A DNA stretch of 64,000 nucleotides, taken from NCBI RefSeq assembly GCF_902506435.1, contig NZ_LR733215.1, forward strand, positions 3,141,189 to 3,205,188. The letters run 5' to 3'. The position numbers and the translations under genes are program-made. The notes under the pieces are model-generated. The model did not search any database, had not been told where the DNA came from, and saw nothing but the letters and a program-made list of their open reading frames with translations. Every line of letters begins with the position of its first letter. Positions within the stretch are counted from its first letter, which is position 1. Source of the DNA: Nocardioides sp. AX2bis. GTDB taxonomy: Bacteria > Actinomycetota > Actinomycetes > Propionibacteriales > Nocardioidaceae. Of this stretch, positions 30,765 to 37,487 are shown piece after piece.

Positions 30765-31203
30765 GACCCAGCCCGAGCGCCGTGGTGAGGACGGCGAACA
30801 GGCCGACCCCGAGGGTGTAGAGGACGAGGAGCGCCAGCGCCACCCAGACAGCCGTCGCTCCGGCGACCGGCTCGTGCGACGAGGGATCCTCCGGGTCGTG
30901 CATCACCTCGACCAGGTCGCCCTTCCTCAGGACCGTCCGCGACCGGTGCTCACCGCGCTGGGTGCGACCCGCGGGATCGGTGAACTCGTAGCGTCCCTCG
31001 AAGACCGTGTACCGCTGGGTCTGGTCGCCGACGGTGACGCTCTCGTTCTTCGCCGACGCCTTCCGCACCTCCGCACTCACCCTCGGCCAGCTGCGGAGCC
31101 GGCGTCGCCGCCGCAGCCGTCCTCGGACCCACCAGACCCACCCGGCGACGATCGCCAGCCACAGGACCGCGGCCAGCAGCAGGAACCACGGCTCGGGGGT
31201 CAC
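30757..31203 (-). CDS. DUF3592-like membrane protein
   Basis: The protein has 148 residues. An N-terminal membrane helix (WFLLLAAVLWLAIVAGWVWWV), a basic linker, a beta-rich soluble middle (TVFEGRYEFTDPAGRTQRGEH) and a second helix at the C-terminus (AVWVALALLVLYTLGVGLF) match the DUF3592 layout; function is unknown. The GTG follows TAGCCT by 6 nt, a leaderless promoter. The same promoter and the first five codons recur in front of paralogues 2 and 3, where the rest of this gene is missing. Confidence 0.7.
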   Translation of the reverse strand: MTPEPWFLLLAAVLWLAIVAGWVWWVRGRLRRRRRLRSWPRVSAEVRKASAKNESVTVGDQTQRYTVFEGRYEFTDPAGRTQRGEHRSRTVLRKGDLVEVMHDPEDPSSHEPVAGATAVWVALALLVLYTLGVGLFAVLTTALGLGLD

Positions 31204-31243
31204 GCGCCCAGGCTAGGACGCACGATGGCCCAGCAGGAGCTGG

Positions 31244-31284
31244 CTCCCCGGGCGCGAGTCGAACCTGTGTCGGTCCGGGACGGA
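31244..31284 (-). repeat. tRNA-Gln 3'-half fragment 2
   Basis: This diverged copy of the tRNA-Gln 3' half includes the acceptor 3' strand and much of the T arm (CTCCCCGGGC then GAGTCGAACCTG). The flanking CAGCAGGAGCTGG beyond the discriminator also matches the region after the intact tRNA. It lies between paralogue 2 and the DUF3592-like gene. Confidence 0.75.
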
Positions 31285-31285
31285 G

Positions 31286-31738
31286 TCAACCCGTCCGGAC
31301 GAACGGCGGGGGCCAGCCCTCCTGGCCGGTCTGCTCGCCGTACCGGTCCTCGTAGTCCGCCGCCTGCCTCAGGCCGACGCTGACGCCACTGACCGTCGCG
31401 TCCGAGGAGCTGACCTGGACGACGGCGCCCGCCTCCCAGCGCCCGTGCCGCAGCACCTCCAGGACCTGGTCGAAGACGGCGACGGCCTGCCGACGAGGGA
31501 GGTCGGGAGCCAGGCGCACCTCCGCCCGGTACGTGTTGCTCTGCCCGAGCTGGTCCAGGTGGTCCAGGTCGGCCGACCGCACCTTCGGCAGGGCCCGCAC
31601 GGCTGCGAACAGCTCCTCGTCGGGCACCGCCTCGTACCCCGCCGGCACGGTGGGTTCCGGTGTGGCTCCACCCGTGCTGCTGCACGCCGCGGCGAGCGCG
31701 AGGAGCAGGCCTGCCAGCAACGACCGGGCCCGGGTCAT
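31286..31738 (-). CDS. lipoprotein, paralogue 2 of tandem family
   Basis: There are 150 residues from the ATG at 31738. The lipobox is LAAAC (Cys 19). It resembles paralogue 1 closely, with GYEAVPDEELFAAVRALPKVRSADLDHLDQLGQSN and GEQTGQEGWPPPFVRTG in common, while the middle (about 95-130) differs. It is probably an outer-face lipoprotein of unknown role. The start overlaps the stop of a 12-codon leader ORF (31735-31773) that begins with the DUF3592 start codons. Confidence 0.78.
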   Translation of the reverse strand: MTRARSLLAGLLLALAAACSSTGGATPEPTVPAGYEAVPDEELFAAVRALPKVRSADLDHLDQLGQSNTYRAEVRLAPDLPRRQAVAVFDQVLEVLRHGRWEAGAVVQVSSSDATVSGVSVGLRQAADYEDRYGEQTGQEGWPPPFVRTG

Positions 31739-31824
31739 CCTGCGGGTGGTGCGACGGTCGGCTCGGGGGTCACGCGCCCAGGCTAGGACCGATGACGCCC
31801 CAGCAGGGGCTGGCTCCCCGGGCA
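31713..31824. repeat. 112-bp perfect direct repeat, copy 1
   Basis: By eye this is identical to 32268-32379. It covers the first codons of the lipoprotein, the leader ORF, the TAGCCT promoter and the start of the tRNA 3' end. The two copies are 555 bp apart. Confidence 0.85.
31735..31773 (-). CDS. 12-codon leader ORF before paralogue 2 (DUF3592 remnant)
   Basis: GTG at 31773 sits 6 nt behind TAGCCT and encodes MTPEPTVAPPAG. It ends at a TGA overlapping the lipoprotein ATG. Its first five residues are those of the DUF3592-like protein (MTPEP), so it is best read as an internal-deletion remnant that keeps the promoter and translational coupling. Confidence 0.5.
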   Translation of the reverse strand: MTPEPTVAPPAG

Positions 31825-31838
31825 AGGGTTCGAGCCGG
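31814..31838 (-). repeat. tRNA-Gln 3'-half fragment 3
   Basis: CTCCCCGGGCA followed by a rearranged T-arm-like stretch (AGGGTTCGAGCC) lies directly after the paralogue 3 stop. The flank on the other side (CCCCAGCAGGGGCTGG) is identical to that after the intact tRNA-Gln. Confidence 0.7.
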
Positions 31839-31840
31839 CG

Positions 31841-32293
31841 TCAACCCGTCCGGAGGGACGGCAGGGGCCAGCCCTCCTGGCCGGTCTGCTCGCCGTACCG
31901 GGCCTCGTAGTCCTCAGCCAGGGTCAGATCGAACGTGACACCGCCGGCGACGTAGGAGCCGGACTGCACGTCCACCTCGTAAGACGCCCCGAACCGTCCG
32001 TGCCGGAGCACCCTGAGCACGGTGTCGAACGTGCGGTCGACCCGCTCCTCGGGCAGCCCCTCCTGCATCGTCACCCTGCCCCGGTACGACCTCGACTGGC
32101 CGAGCTCGTCGACGTACCGCAGGTCCGAGGCCCGCACCCCGGGCAGGCTCCGCGGGACGGAGAACAGCTCCTCGTCAGGCACCGCCTCGTACCCCGCCGG
32201 CACGGTGGGGTCCGGTGTGGCTCCACCCGTGCTGCTGCACGCCGCGGCGAGCGCGACGAGCAGGCCCGCCAGCAACGACCGGGCCCGGGTCAT
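31841..32293 (-). CDS. lipoprotein, paralogue 3 of tandem family
   Basis: The protein has 150 residues. The lipobox is LAAAC (Cys 19). The N-terminal 45 residues are almost identical to paralogue 2; the middle diverges more (RYVDELGQSRSYRGRVTMQEG) and the end is GEQTGQEGWPLPSLRTG. It is the paralogue next to the intact tRNA-Gln. Like paralogue 2 it is preceded by the leaderless 12-codon ORF (32290-32328), with an ATGA overlap. Function is unknown. Confidence 0.78.
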   Translation of the reverse strand: MTRARSLLAGLLVALAAACSSTGGATPDPTVPAGYEAVPDEELFSVPRSLPGVRASDLRYVDELGQSRSYRGRVTMQEGLPEERVDRTFDTVLRVLRHGRFGASYEVDVQSGSYVAGGVTFDLTLAEDYEARYGEQTGQEGWPLPSLRTG

Positions 32294-32379
32294 CCTGCGG
32301 GTGGTGCGACGGTCGGCTCGGGGGTCACGCGCCCAGGCTAGGACCGATGACGCCCCAGCAGGGGCTGGCTCCCCGGGCA
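32268..32379. repeat. 112-bp perfect direct repeat, copy 2
   Basis: This is the partner of 31713-31824. It ends within the 3' end of the intact tRNA-Gln gene, which suggests the duplication unit was bounded near the tRNA. Confidence 0.85.
32290..32328 (-). CDS. 12-codon leader ORF before paralogue 3 (DUF3592 remnant)
   Basis: This has the same sequence and layout as the leader ORF at 31735-31773: GTG 6 nt after TAGCCT, product MTPEPTVAPPAG, stop overlapping the lipoprotein ATG. Confidence 0.5.
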   Translation of the reverse strand: MTPEPTVAPPAG

Positions 32380-32447
32380 GGAGTCGAACCTGCGTCGCTT
32401 GTCCTGATTCAAAGTCAGGCGGGCCCTACCGGCAGACCAACCGGGGA
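32369..32447 (-). tRNA. tRNA-Gln (UUG anticodon)
   Basis: Acceptor TCCCCGG/CCGGGGA pairs fully. D stem GGTC/GGCC; anticodon stem CCTGA/TCAGG encloses CTTTGAA, giving UUG. T arm GCAGG-TTCGACT-CCTGC; discriminator G followed by an encoded CCA (32366-32368). The variable loop is about 9 nt, longer than usual for class I. Three partial copies of its 3' half lie downstream on the same strand. Confidence 0.88.
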
Positions 32448-32508
32448 TCGACCGCGCCCAACTCTAGGACCTGCCCCCGCGTCGGCGCGGGGCCCTAGGG
32501 TCGGCGGG

Positions 32509-33609
32509 GTGGACCTCCCCGTGATGCCGCCGGTGCGGCCGATGCTCGCGAAGTCCGTCAGCGGGGTCCCCGACCCCGCGAAGCACGGCGGACTGTCCTT
32601 CGAGCCGAAGTGGGACGGGTTCCGCTGCCTGGTCTTCCGCGACGGCGACGAGGTCGAGCTGGCCAGCCGCAACACCAAGCCGCTGACCCGCTACTTCCCC
32701 GAGGTGGTGGCGGCGGTGCTCGAGCAGCTGCCCGAGCGGTGCGTGCTGGACGGCGAGGTCTTCGTGGCCGCCGACGGCCGGCTGCAGTTCGAGACCCTGC
32801 AGGAGCGCATCCACCCCGCGGCCTCGCGGGTGCGGATGCTGAGCGAGCAGACCCCCGCCGGGTTCGTCGCCTTCGACCTCCTCGCGCTGGGCGACACCTC
32901 CTTCGTGGACCGTCCGTTCGCCGAGCGTCGGGCGGCCCTGGCCGACGCACTCGGCGGGCTGGGCACCGACGGCCCGTGCTACCTGACCCGGACCACCACC
33001 GAGCAGGCCGAGGCGCAACGGTGGTTCGAGCAGTTCGAGGGGGCCGGGCTCGACGGCGTGGTCGCCAAGCCGCTCGACGCTCCGTACGTCGAGAACGGGC
33101 GCACGATGCTGAAGATCAAGCACGTCCGCACCGCCGACGTGGTCGTCGCGGGCTACCGCGAGCACAAGACCAGCACGCCGGAGCGGCCGCTGCTGGGCAG
33201 CCTGCTGCTCGGCCTGCACGCCGGCGGGTCCCTCCAGCACGTCGGCGTGAGCGCCAGCTTCACCGAGGCCCGCCGCGCCGAGCTGGTCACCGAGCTGCAG
33301 CCGCTGGTCTGCCCGATCGAGGAGCACCCGTGGTCGGCGTGGGCCGGCGACGCGGTCGCGAACCCCGACCGGATGCCGGGCACCCAGAGCCGGTGGAGCG
33401 TCGGCAAGGACCTCTCCTTCGTCCCGCTGCGGCCCGAGCGGGTGCTCGAGGTCAAGTACGACCACATGGAGGGACGCCGTTTCCGCCACACCGCGCACTT
33501 CCTGCGCTGGCGACCCGACCGGGACGCCGCCTCGTGCGGCTACGAGCAGCTCGAGGAGCCGGTCTCCTACGACCTGGGTACGGTGCTCTCAGGAGGTCGT
33601 GATGACTGA
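32509..33609 (+). CDS. ATP-dependent DNA ligase (LigC-like)
   Basis: The protein has 366 residues. The adenylation motif with the nucleotidyl lysine is FEPKWDGFRCLVFRDG (lysine about residue 34), then LDGEVF (motif III), FVAFDLLALG (IIIa), DGVVAKPLDAPY (IV) and MLKIKHVRTADVVV (V). An OB-fold domain follows. Length and lack of polymerase or nuclease domains resemble mycobacterial LigC, a repair ligase. The GTG follows TAGGGT by 7 nt (leaderless layout). The next gene overlaps by 8 bp. A LigD-type polymerase gene lies 1 kb away, convergent. Confidence 0.9.
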   Translation: MDLPVMPPVRPMLAKSVSGVPDPAKHGGLSFEPKWDGFRCLVFRDGDEVELASRNTKPLTRYFPEVVAAVLEQLPERCVLDGEVFVAADGRLQFETLQERIHPAASRVRMLSEQTPAGFVAFDLLALGDTSFVDRPFAERRAALADALGGLGTDGPCYLTRTTTEQAEAQRWFEQFEGAGLDGVVAKPLDAPYVENGRTMLKIKHVRTADVVVAGYREHKTSTPERPLLGSLLLGLHAGGSLQHVGVSASFTEARRAELVTELQPLVCPIEEHPWSAWAGDAVANPDRMPGTQSRWSVGKDLSFVPLRPERVLEVKYDHMEGRRFRHTAHFLRWRPDRDAASCGYEQLEEPVSYDLGTVLSGGRDD

Positions 33610-34177
33610 GCAGGGACAGGACCGGCCCGACGGCACGGGCGCGCACTACGACGTGGTGCTGCTGGTCGAGCAGGCGCTGAGCGCCGCCGACGCCAGCCAG
33701 GTGCGCTCGCTGCACGTGGGCATCGAGGAGCAGGTGCGCTACCACCTCGTCCTGCCGGTCGAGGACGCCGCGCTGCGGGTCGAGGCCGCGCTGGGCAGCA
33801 TGTCGACCGGGGAGGTCCTCAGCCCGCCTGCGGCGCCGATGGCCGACGTCGACGTCGACGCGGTGCGCGAGCAGACCCACCACCGGGCCGCGAGCACCCT
33901 GGCCACCAGCACCGCGGCGCTCGAGGGTGCCGGCGCGGTCGTCGGCACCAGCCGCGCGGTCGACGAGGAGCCGGTCGACGCCCTCACGGCGGTGATCGAG
34001 GAGGTCGGCGGCCAGGAGGCCATCGTGCTGACCCGGCCGCACCTGGTGGCCGAGTTCTTCCACGTCGACTGGGCCTCGCAGGCGCGGCGCCACCTCGGCA
34101 TCCCGGTGCTGCACCTGGTCGAGCACGAGACGTTCGACGAGCAGACCGGCGGCCCCGAGGGCGTCACCGGCTTCTGA
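33602..34177 (+). CDS. unknown alpha/beta protein coupled to DNA ligase
   Basis: There are 191 residues from an ATG with AGGAGG 5 nt upstream, overlapping the ligase stop by 8 bp. Seen: alternating beta strands and helices (HYDVVLLVEQAL, AVVGTSRAVDEEPVDALTAVIEEVG, AIVLTRPHLVAEFFHVDWASQARRHLGIPVLHLVEH) suggesting a Rossmann or universal-stress-like fold. No catalytic motif was recognised. Overlap with the ligase suggests co-expression but does not establish a repair role. Confidence 0.7.
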   Translation: MTEQGQDRPDGTGAHYDVVLLVEQALSAADASQVRSLHVGIEEQVRYHLVLPVEDAALRVEAALGSMSTGEVLSPPAAPMADVDVDAVREQTHHRAASTLATSTAALEGAGAVVGTSRAVDEEPVDALTAVIEEVGGQEAIVLTRPHLVAEFFHVDWASQARRHLGIPVLHLVEHETFDEQTGGPEGVTGF

Positions 34178-34293
34178 ACCGCCCGGGGGCATCACCACCG
34201 CTTCCACCCCTGTTACCGGGGCTTACCCGCTTTTGGGCGGACCGTTGACGTGCTGTTCCCCTGCCTCCCGCGCGGCTCCCCTAGCGTTCTCGT
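34178..34293. other. intergenic, no gene seen; promoter-like boxes
   Basis: This is the 5' part of a 428-bp convergent gap. TTGACG at 34245-34250 and TAGCGT at 34282-34287 on the + strand resemble promoter boxes, but their spacing (31 nt) is too long for a standard pair. TAGCGT could start the structured RNA that follows. Confidence 0.35.
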
Positions 34294-34420
34294 CGAGGGT
34301 CCTAGGACCCCACTGCACGTGCTGCCAGGGTCCGGGGGGACCCGACCGTCTCCGGGGGGAGAAACGGTCAGGCAGACGCAGACGGAGGAGCCGGCCGGGA
34401 CACCTGGCCGGCTCCTTCGT
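34294..34420. ncRNA. structured RNA element, 6C-like
   Basis: Two adjacent hairpins, GGGTCC/GGACCC (34328-34343) and GACCG...CGGTC (34344-34369), are enclosed by CTGCC/GGCAG (34322-34326, 34371-34375), making a three-way junction. On the minus strand each hairpin carries a run of six C in and beside its loop, the defining feature of the actinobacterial 6C RNA motif. On the plus strand a -10-like box precedes it and a strong stem (34387-34415) follows. The transcribed strand is therefore uncertain and left open. Confidence 0.5.
34387..34415 (+). terminator. 10-bp GC stem-loop at the end of the structured RNA
   Basis: GGAGCCGGCC and GGCCGGCTCC pair perfectly around a 9-nt loop and are followed by TTCGT. 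It would end a + strand transcript of the 34.3 kb element or of the ligase unit. Confidence 0.55.
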
Positions 34421-34476
34421 CGCTCCCCGGGGTCGGTGGCGACGCCCGGTCGGAGAGGCCCGGCGCCACCAGGCAG

Positions 34477-34523
34477 GACAGCAGCGGATCGCTGCCACCT
34501 GGTGACAGTGATCCGCTGCTGTC
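34477..34523. terminator. 14-bp inverted repeat between convergent genes
   Basis: GACAGCAGCGGATC (34477-34490) and its perfect complement (34510-34523) flank a 19-nt spacer that itself contains CACC-T-GGTG. It lies between convergent units (33602 gene and the polymerase at 34606), so a bidirectional terminator is the simplest reading. Confidence 0.55.
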
Positions 34524-34605
34524 AGCGTCCCCGCGCAAGATCGCGTGCGGTGGGTGCTGCTGAGCCGGGTGCGCCGCAGCTCACGTCGACGGGGACCGGT
34601 CAGGA

Positions 34606-35667
34606 CTACTCCTCCCAGTGCGCCGCGACCTTCCGGCTCGGCTGCACGCGCGGCGGCTCGCCCGGCATCTTGGGGTGGTCCGGCGGGTAGGGCATCTCGC
34701 CCAGGCCGGACTCGTCGTAGAGCGCGAGCAGCGGCTCGATCGACCCGGGGGCGTCGTCGATGCCCGCCCACGGATCGCCGTCGGCCAGCCGGTCGGGCAC
34801 GGTGTGCAGGTTCCAGACCCTCGGGTCGGTGGTGGTGGCCAGCTCGTCCCAGGTCATCGGGGTGGACACCGGAGCACCGGGCAGCGGGCGCAGCGAGTAG
34901 GCCGAGGCGATCGTGCGGTCCCGGCAGTTCTGGTTGTAGTCGACGAAGATCCGCTCCCCGCGCTCCTCCTTCCACCAGGCGGTGGTGACCTGCTCGTCGC
35001 GGCGCTCCAGCTCGCGACCGAAGCCGATGGCGGCGTGCCGGACGTCGACGAAGTCCCACTCCGGGCGGATCCGGACGTAGACGTGCACGCCCCGGTTGCC
35101 CGACGTCTTGGGCCACCCGACCAGGCCGAGCTCGTCGAGGAGCTCGCGGGCGACCCCCGCGACCCGCGCCGCGTCGGTGAAGGTCGTGCCCGGCTGCGGG
35201 TCGAGGTCGATCCGCAGCTCGTCGGGGTGGTCGACGTCGTCGCGGCGCACCGGCCACGGGTGGAAGGTCAGCGTGCCCATGTGCGCGCACCACACAGGCA
35301 CGGCGATCTCGGTCGGGCAGATCTCCTCGGCCGTGCGTCCCGACGGGAAGGTCACCGTCGTGGTCTCGAGGTAGTCGGGCGCCCCCCGGGGCACCCGCTT
35401 CTGGTAGAACGCGTCGGCCTTGCTGTCCTGCGGGCCGGTCGCCAGCCTCATGCCCGGGCGTACGCCCGAGGGCCAGCGCTCCAGCGCGGTCGGCCGCCCG
35501 CGCAGCGCGCGCATCAGCCCGTCGTCGACCGAGGCGACGTACTGCGCCACCTCCAGCTTGGTCACCTCGGGGGTGCTGTCGGTCGCCTCGTAGACCACCC
35601 GGTCCGGGCTGGAGACCCGCACCGTGCGCCCGCCTGCCTCGACCTCGGCCGCCGCCACCTTCGCCAT
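34606..35667 (-). CDS. LigD-type DNA polymerase/primase domain protein
   Basis: The protein has 353 residues. The archaeo-eukaryotic primase fold has the metal-binding DELRIDLDPQPG (DxD) and the SGNRGVHVYVRI histidine motif; GERIFVDYNQNCRDRTIASAYSLRPLPGAPVSTPM is highly typical of LigD polymerase domains. It stands alone, without ligase or phosphoesterase domains, like mycobacterial PolD/PrimPol-C proteins that fill short gaps with ribonucleotides. The ATG follows TAGGGT by 6 nt (leaderless layout). No Ku gene is in the window. Confidence 0.92.
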   Translation of the reverse strand: MAKVAAAEVEAGGRTVRVSSPDRVVYEATDSTPEVTKLEVAQYVASVDDGLMRALRGRPTALERWPSGVRPGMRLATGPQDSKADAFYQKRVPRGAPDYLETTTVTFPSGRTAEEICPTEIAVPVWCAHMGTLTFHPWPVRRDDVDHPDELRIDLDPQPGTTFTDAARVAGVARELLDELGLVGWPKTSGNRGVHVYVRIRPEWDFVDVRHAAIGFGRELERRDEQVTTAWWKEERGERIFVDYNQNCRDRTIASAYSLRPLPGAPVSTPMTWDELATTTDPRVWNLHTVPDRLADGDPWAGIDDAPGSIEPLLALYDESGLGEMPYPPDHPKMPGEPPRVQPSRKVAAHWEE

Positions 35668-35701
35668 GGCCCGACCCTAGGACCTGTCTAGGCTCTGGCG
35701 C

Positions 35702-37036
35702 GTGGACCAGCACCTCGACCTGCCGACCGACCTGACCGCGGAGCGCTTCGGCCCCGACGACCTCACCGACGACGCCGGGGCGCTGCTGCCCCGCGTCCGG
35801 GGCTTCGGCGAGGCGGTGGGTCGCGCGTTCCTGGAGGGCCGGGGCAGCGACGAGCGGCACCGGCGCTGGGTGGAGCACCTCGTCGCCGACCGGGCGGTGC
35901 TGCGCGGCGTCTGGGAGGCCGACCCCGCCCTGGGTCCGGGCACCGCCACGGCGGCGATCCCGGTCGCGACCTTCACGTCCTTCGACAAGACCCTCGCCGT
36001 CGGTGACGGCCGTGTCCTGGACCTGCACATGATCACCGACGTCACCGTCTCGCCGGCCCACCGTCGGCGCGGCCTGACCCGGCGGCTGATGACCGCAGAC
36101 CTCGCCGACGCTGCCGCCCGGGGGCTCCCGCTGGCCGCGCTCACGGTGTCCGAGGGGTCGATCTACGGCCGGTTCGGGTTCGGGTGCGCCACCACGCTGC
36201 ACCAGGTCGACGTCGACACCGGGCCCCGGTTCGCGCTGCGCGCCGACGTCGCGTCCGGCCTGGGCGACGACCCGGGCCGGTTCGCGGTGGTCGAGCCGCT
36301 CGACGCCTGGCCCGCGGTGCAGCAGGTCTTCGCCGCCCACCACGCCGCCACCCGGGGCTCGGTGGAGCGGCCCCAGTTCTACGAGCCGATGCTGAGCGGC
36401 GCCTTCCACCACGGCGAGAACGGCCCGGACCGGACGCTCCGTGCCGTCGTGCACCTCGACGCGACCGGGGCGCCGGACGGGTACGCGCTCTACCGGCCGC
36501 TGGGCAAGGTCGACGGCGTGCACGCGCTCGAGGTGACCGACCTGATCGCCCCCGAGCCGACGGTGCGGCTGCGGCTGTGGCGCTTCCTGGCCGAGATGGA
36601 CCTGGTCCGCCTCCTCCGCTTCCCGCGGATGCGCGTCGACGACGCCCTGGCCTGGGCCCTGGTCGAGCCGCGCGCGGTCCGCACCGCCGGCTCCTCGGAC
36701 ATGCTCTGGGTCCGGGTCCTCGACGTCGTCGCGGCCCTCGAGGCCCGTCCCTGGTACGCCGACGGCGACGTCGTCCTGGAGGTCGAGGACCCCCTGGACC
36801 ACGCCTCCGGTCGGTGGCGGCTCGCGGTCGAGGACGGCGTCGCGCGGGTCACCCGCACCGACGACCCGGCCGGGGTGCGGATGACGGCCGACACCCTCGG
36901 CGCGCTCTACCTCGGCGGGGTGGAGGTCGCCACGCTGCACGCCGCCGGCCGGCTCCCGGGCGTGGCGGAGGCCGTACGGTGCCTCGCCGCGCTGGCCGAC
37001 GGCGGCCCGGCGCCGTACTGCTCGACGGGCTTCTGA
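35702..37036 (+). CDS. Eis-like GNAT N-acetyltransferase
   Basis: The protein has 444 residues. The N-terminal GNAT domain has the acetyl-CoA loop VSPAHRRRGLTRRLM, then SIYGRFGFGCAT as in the Eis family. A second degenerate GNAT region and a C-terminal sterol-carrier-like domain (about 340-444) complete the Eis layout. The C-terminal phenylalanine, which in Eis enzymes serves as the catalytic carboxylate, is present (CSTGF end). Likely substrates are amines or lysines; aminoglycoside activity cannot be inferred. The GTG follows TAGGCT by 7 nt. Confidence 0.85.
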   Translation: MDQHLDLPTDLTAERFGPDDLTDDAGALLPRVRGFGEAVGRAFLEGRGSDERHRRWVEHLVADRAVLRGVWEADPALGPGTATAAIPVATFTSFDKTLAVGDGRVLDLHMITDVTVSPAHRRRGLTRRLMTADLADAAARGLPLAALTVSEGSIYGRFGFGCATTLHQVDVDTGPRFALRADVASGLGDDPGRFAVVEPLDAWPAVQQVFAAHHAATRGSVERPQFYEPMLSGAFHHGENGPDRTLRAVVHLDATGAPDGYALYRPLGKVDGVHALEVTDLIAPEPTVRLRLWRFLAEMDLVRLLRFPRMRVDDALAWALVEPRAVRTAGSSDMLWVRVLDVVAALEARPWYADGDVVLEVEDPLDHASGRWRLAVEDGVARVTRTDDPAGVRMTADTLGALYLGGVEVATLHAAGRLPGVAEAVRCLAALADGGPAPYCSTGF

Positions 37037-37060
37037 CCCCGCCCGTCGTATCCTGGAGCC

Positions 37061-37465
37061 ATGGCATACGACGTGGAGAAGACCGACGAGCAGTGGCGCG
37101 CGGAGCTGTCGCCGGAGGAGTACCAGGTGCTGCGCAAGGCCGGCACCGAGCGCGCGTTCGTCGGGGAGTACACCGACATCGAGACGACCGGCGTCTACCG
37201 CTGCAAGGCGTGCCAGGCGAAGCTCTTCGAGAGCGACACCAAGTTCCACTCCGGGTGCGGGTGGCCGTCGTTCTACCAGCCGGTGAGCGACACCATCGAG
37301 TACCTCGACGACAGCAGCGCCGGGATGAAGCGCACCGAGGTCCGCTGCGCGAGCTGCGGCTCGCACCTCGGTCACGTGTTCCCCGACGGGTACGGCACGC
37401 CCACCGGCGACCGCTACTGCATCAACTCGATCGCGCTCACGCTGGAGCCCGCCGACCAGCAGTGA
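37061..37465 (+). CDS. msrB: peptide-methionine (R)-S-oxide reductase
   Basis: The protein has 134 residues. Two zinc CxxC pairs are seen (RCKACQAKLF and RCASCGSHLGHVF). The catalytic cysteine is in RYCINSIAL and the conserved CGWPSFYQP is present. It reduces methionine-R-sulfoxide in proteins. The ATG is 6 nt behind TATCCT. As in mycobacteria it lies next to hemQ, but in convergent orientation. Confidence 0.95.
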   Translation: MAYDVEKTDEQWRAELSPEEYQVLRKAGTERAFVGEYTDIETTGVYRCKACQAKLFESDTKFHSGCGWPSFYQPVSDTIEYLDDSSAGMKRTEVRCASCGSHLGHVFPDGYGTPTGDRYCINSIALTLEPADQQ

Positions 37466-37487
37466 CCGGTCCGCCGGCTGCCCGCGG

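Noticed and set aside
34250..34690. 146-codon frame across the 34.3 kb intergenic region
   Set aside because: It crosses hairpins and the end of the polymerase gene and has no ribosome binding site or recognisable domain.
32509..35667. Complete Ku/LigD non-homologous end-joining locus
   Set aside because: No Ku gene is seen and ligase and polymerase are separate convergent genes; a LigC/PolD-type repair pair fits better.
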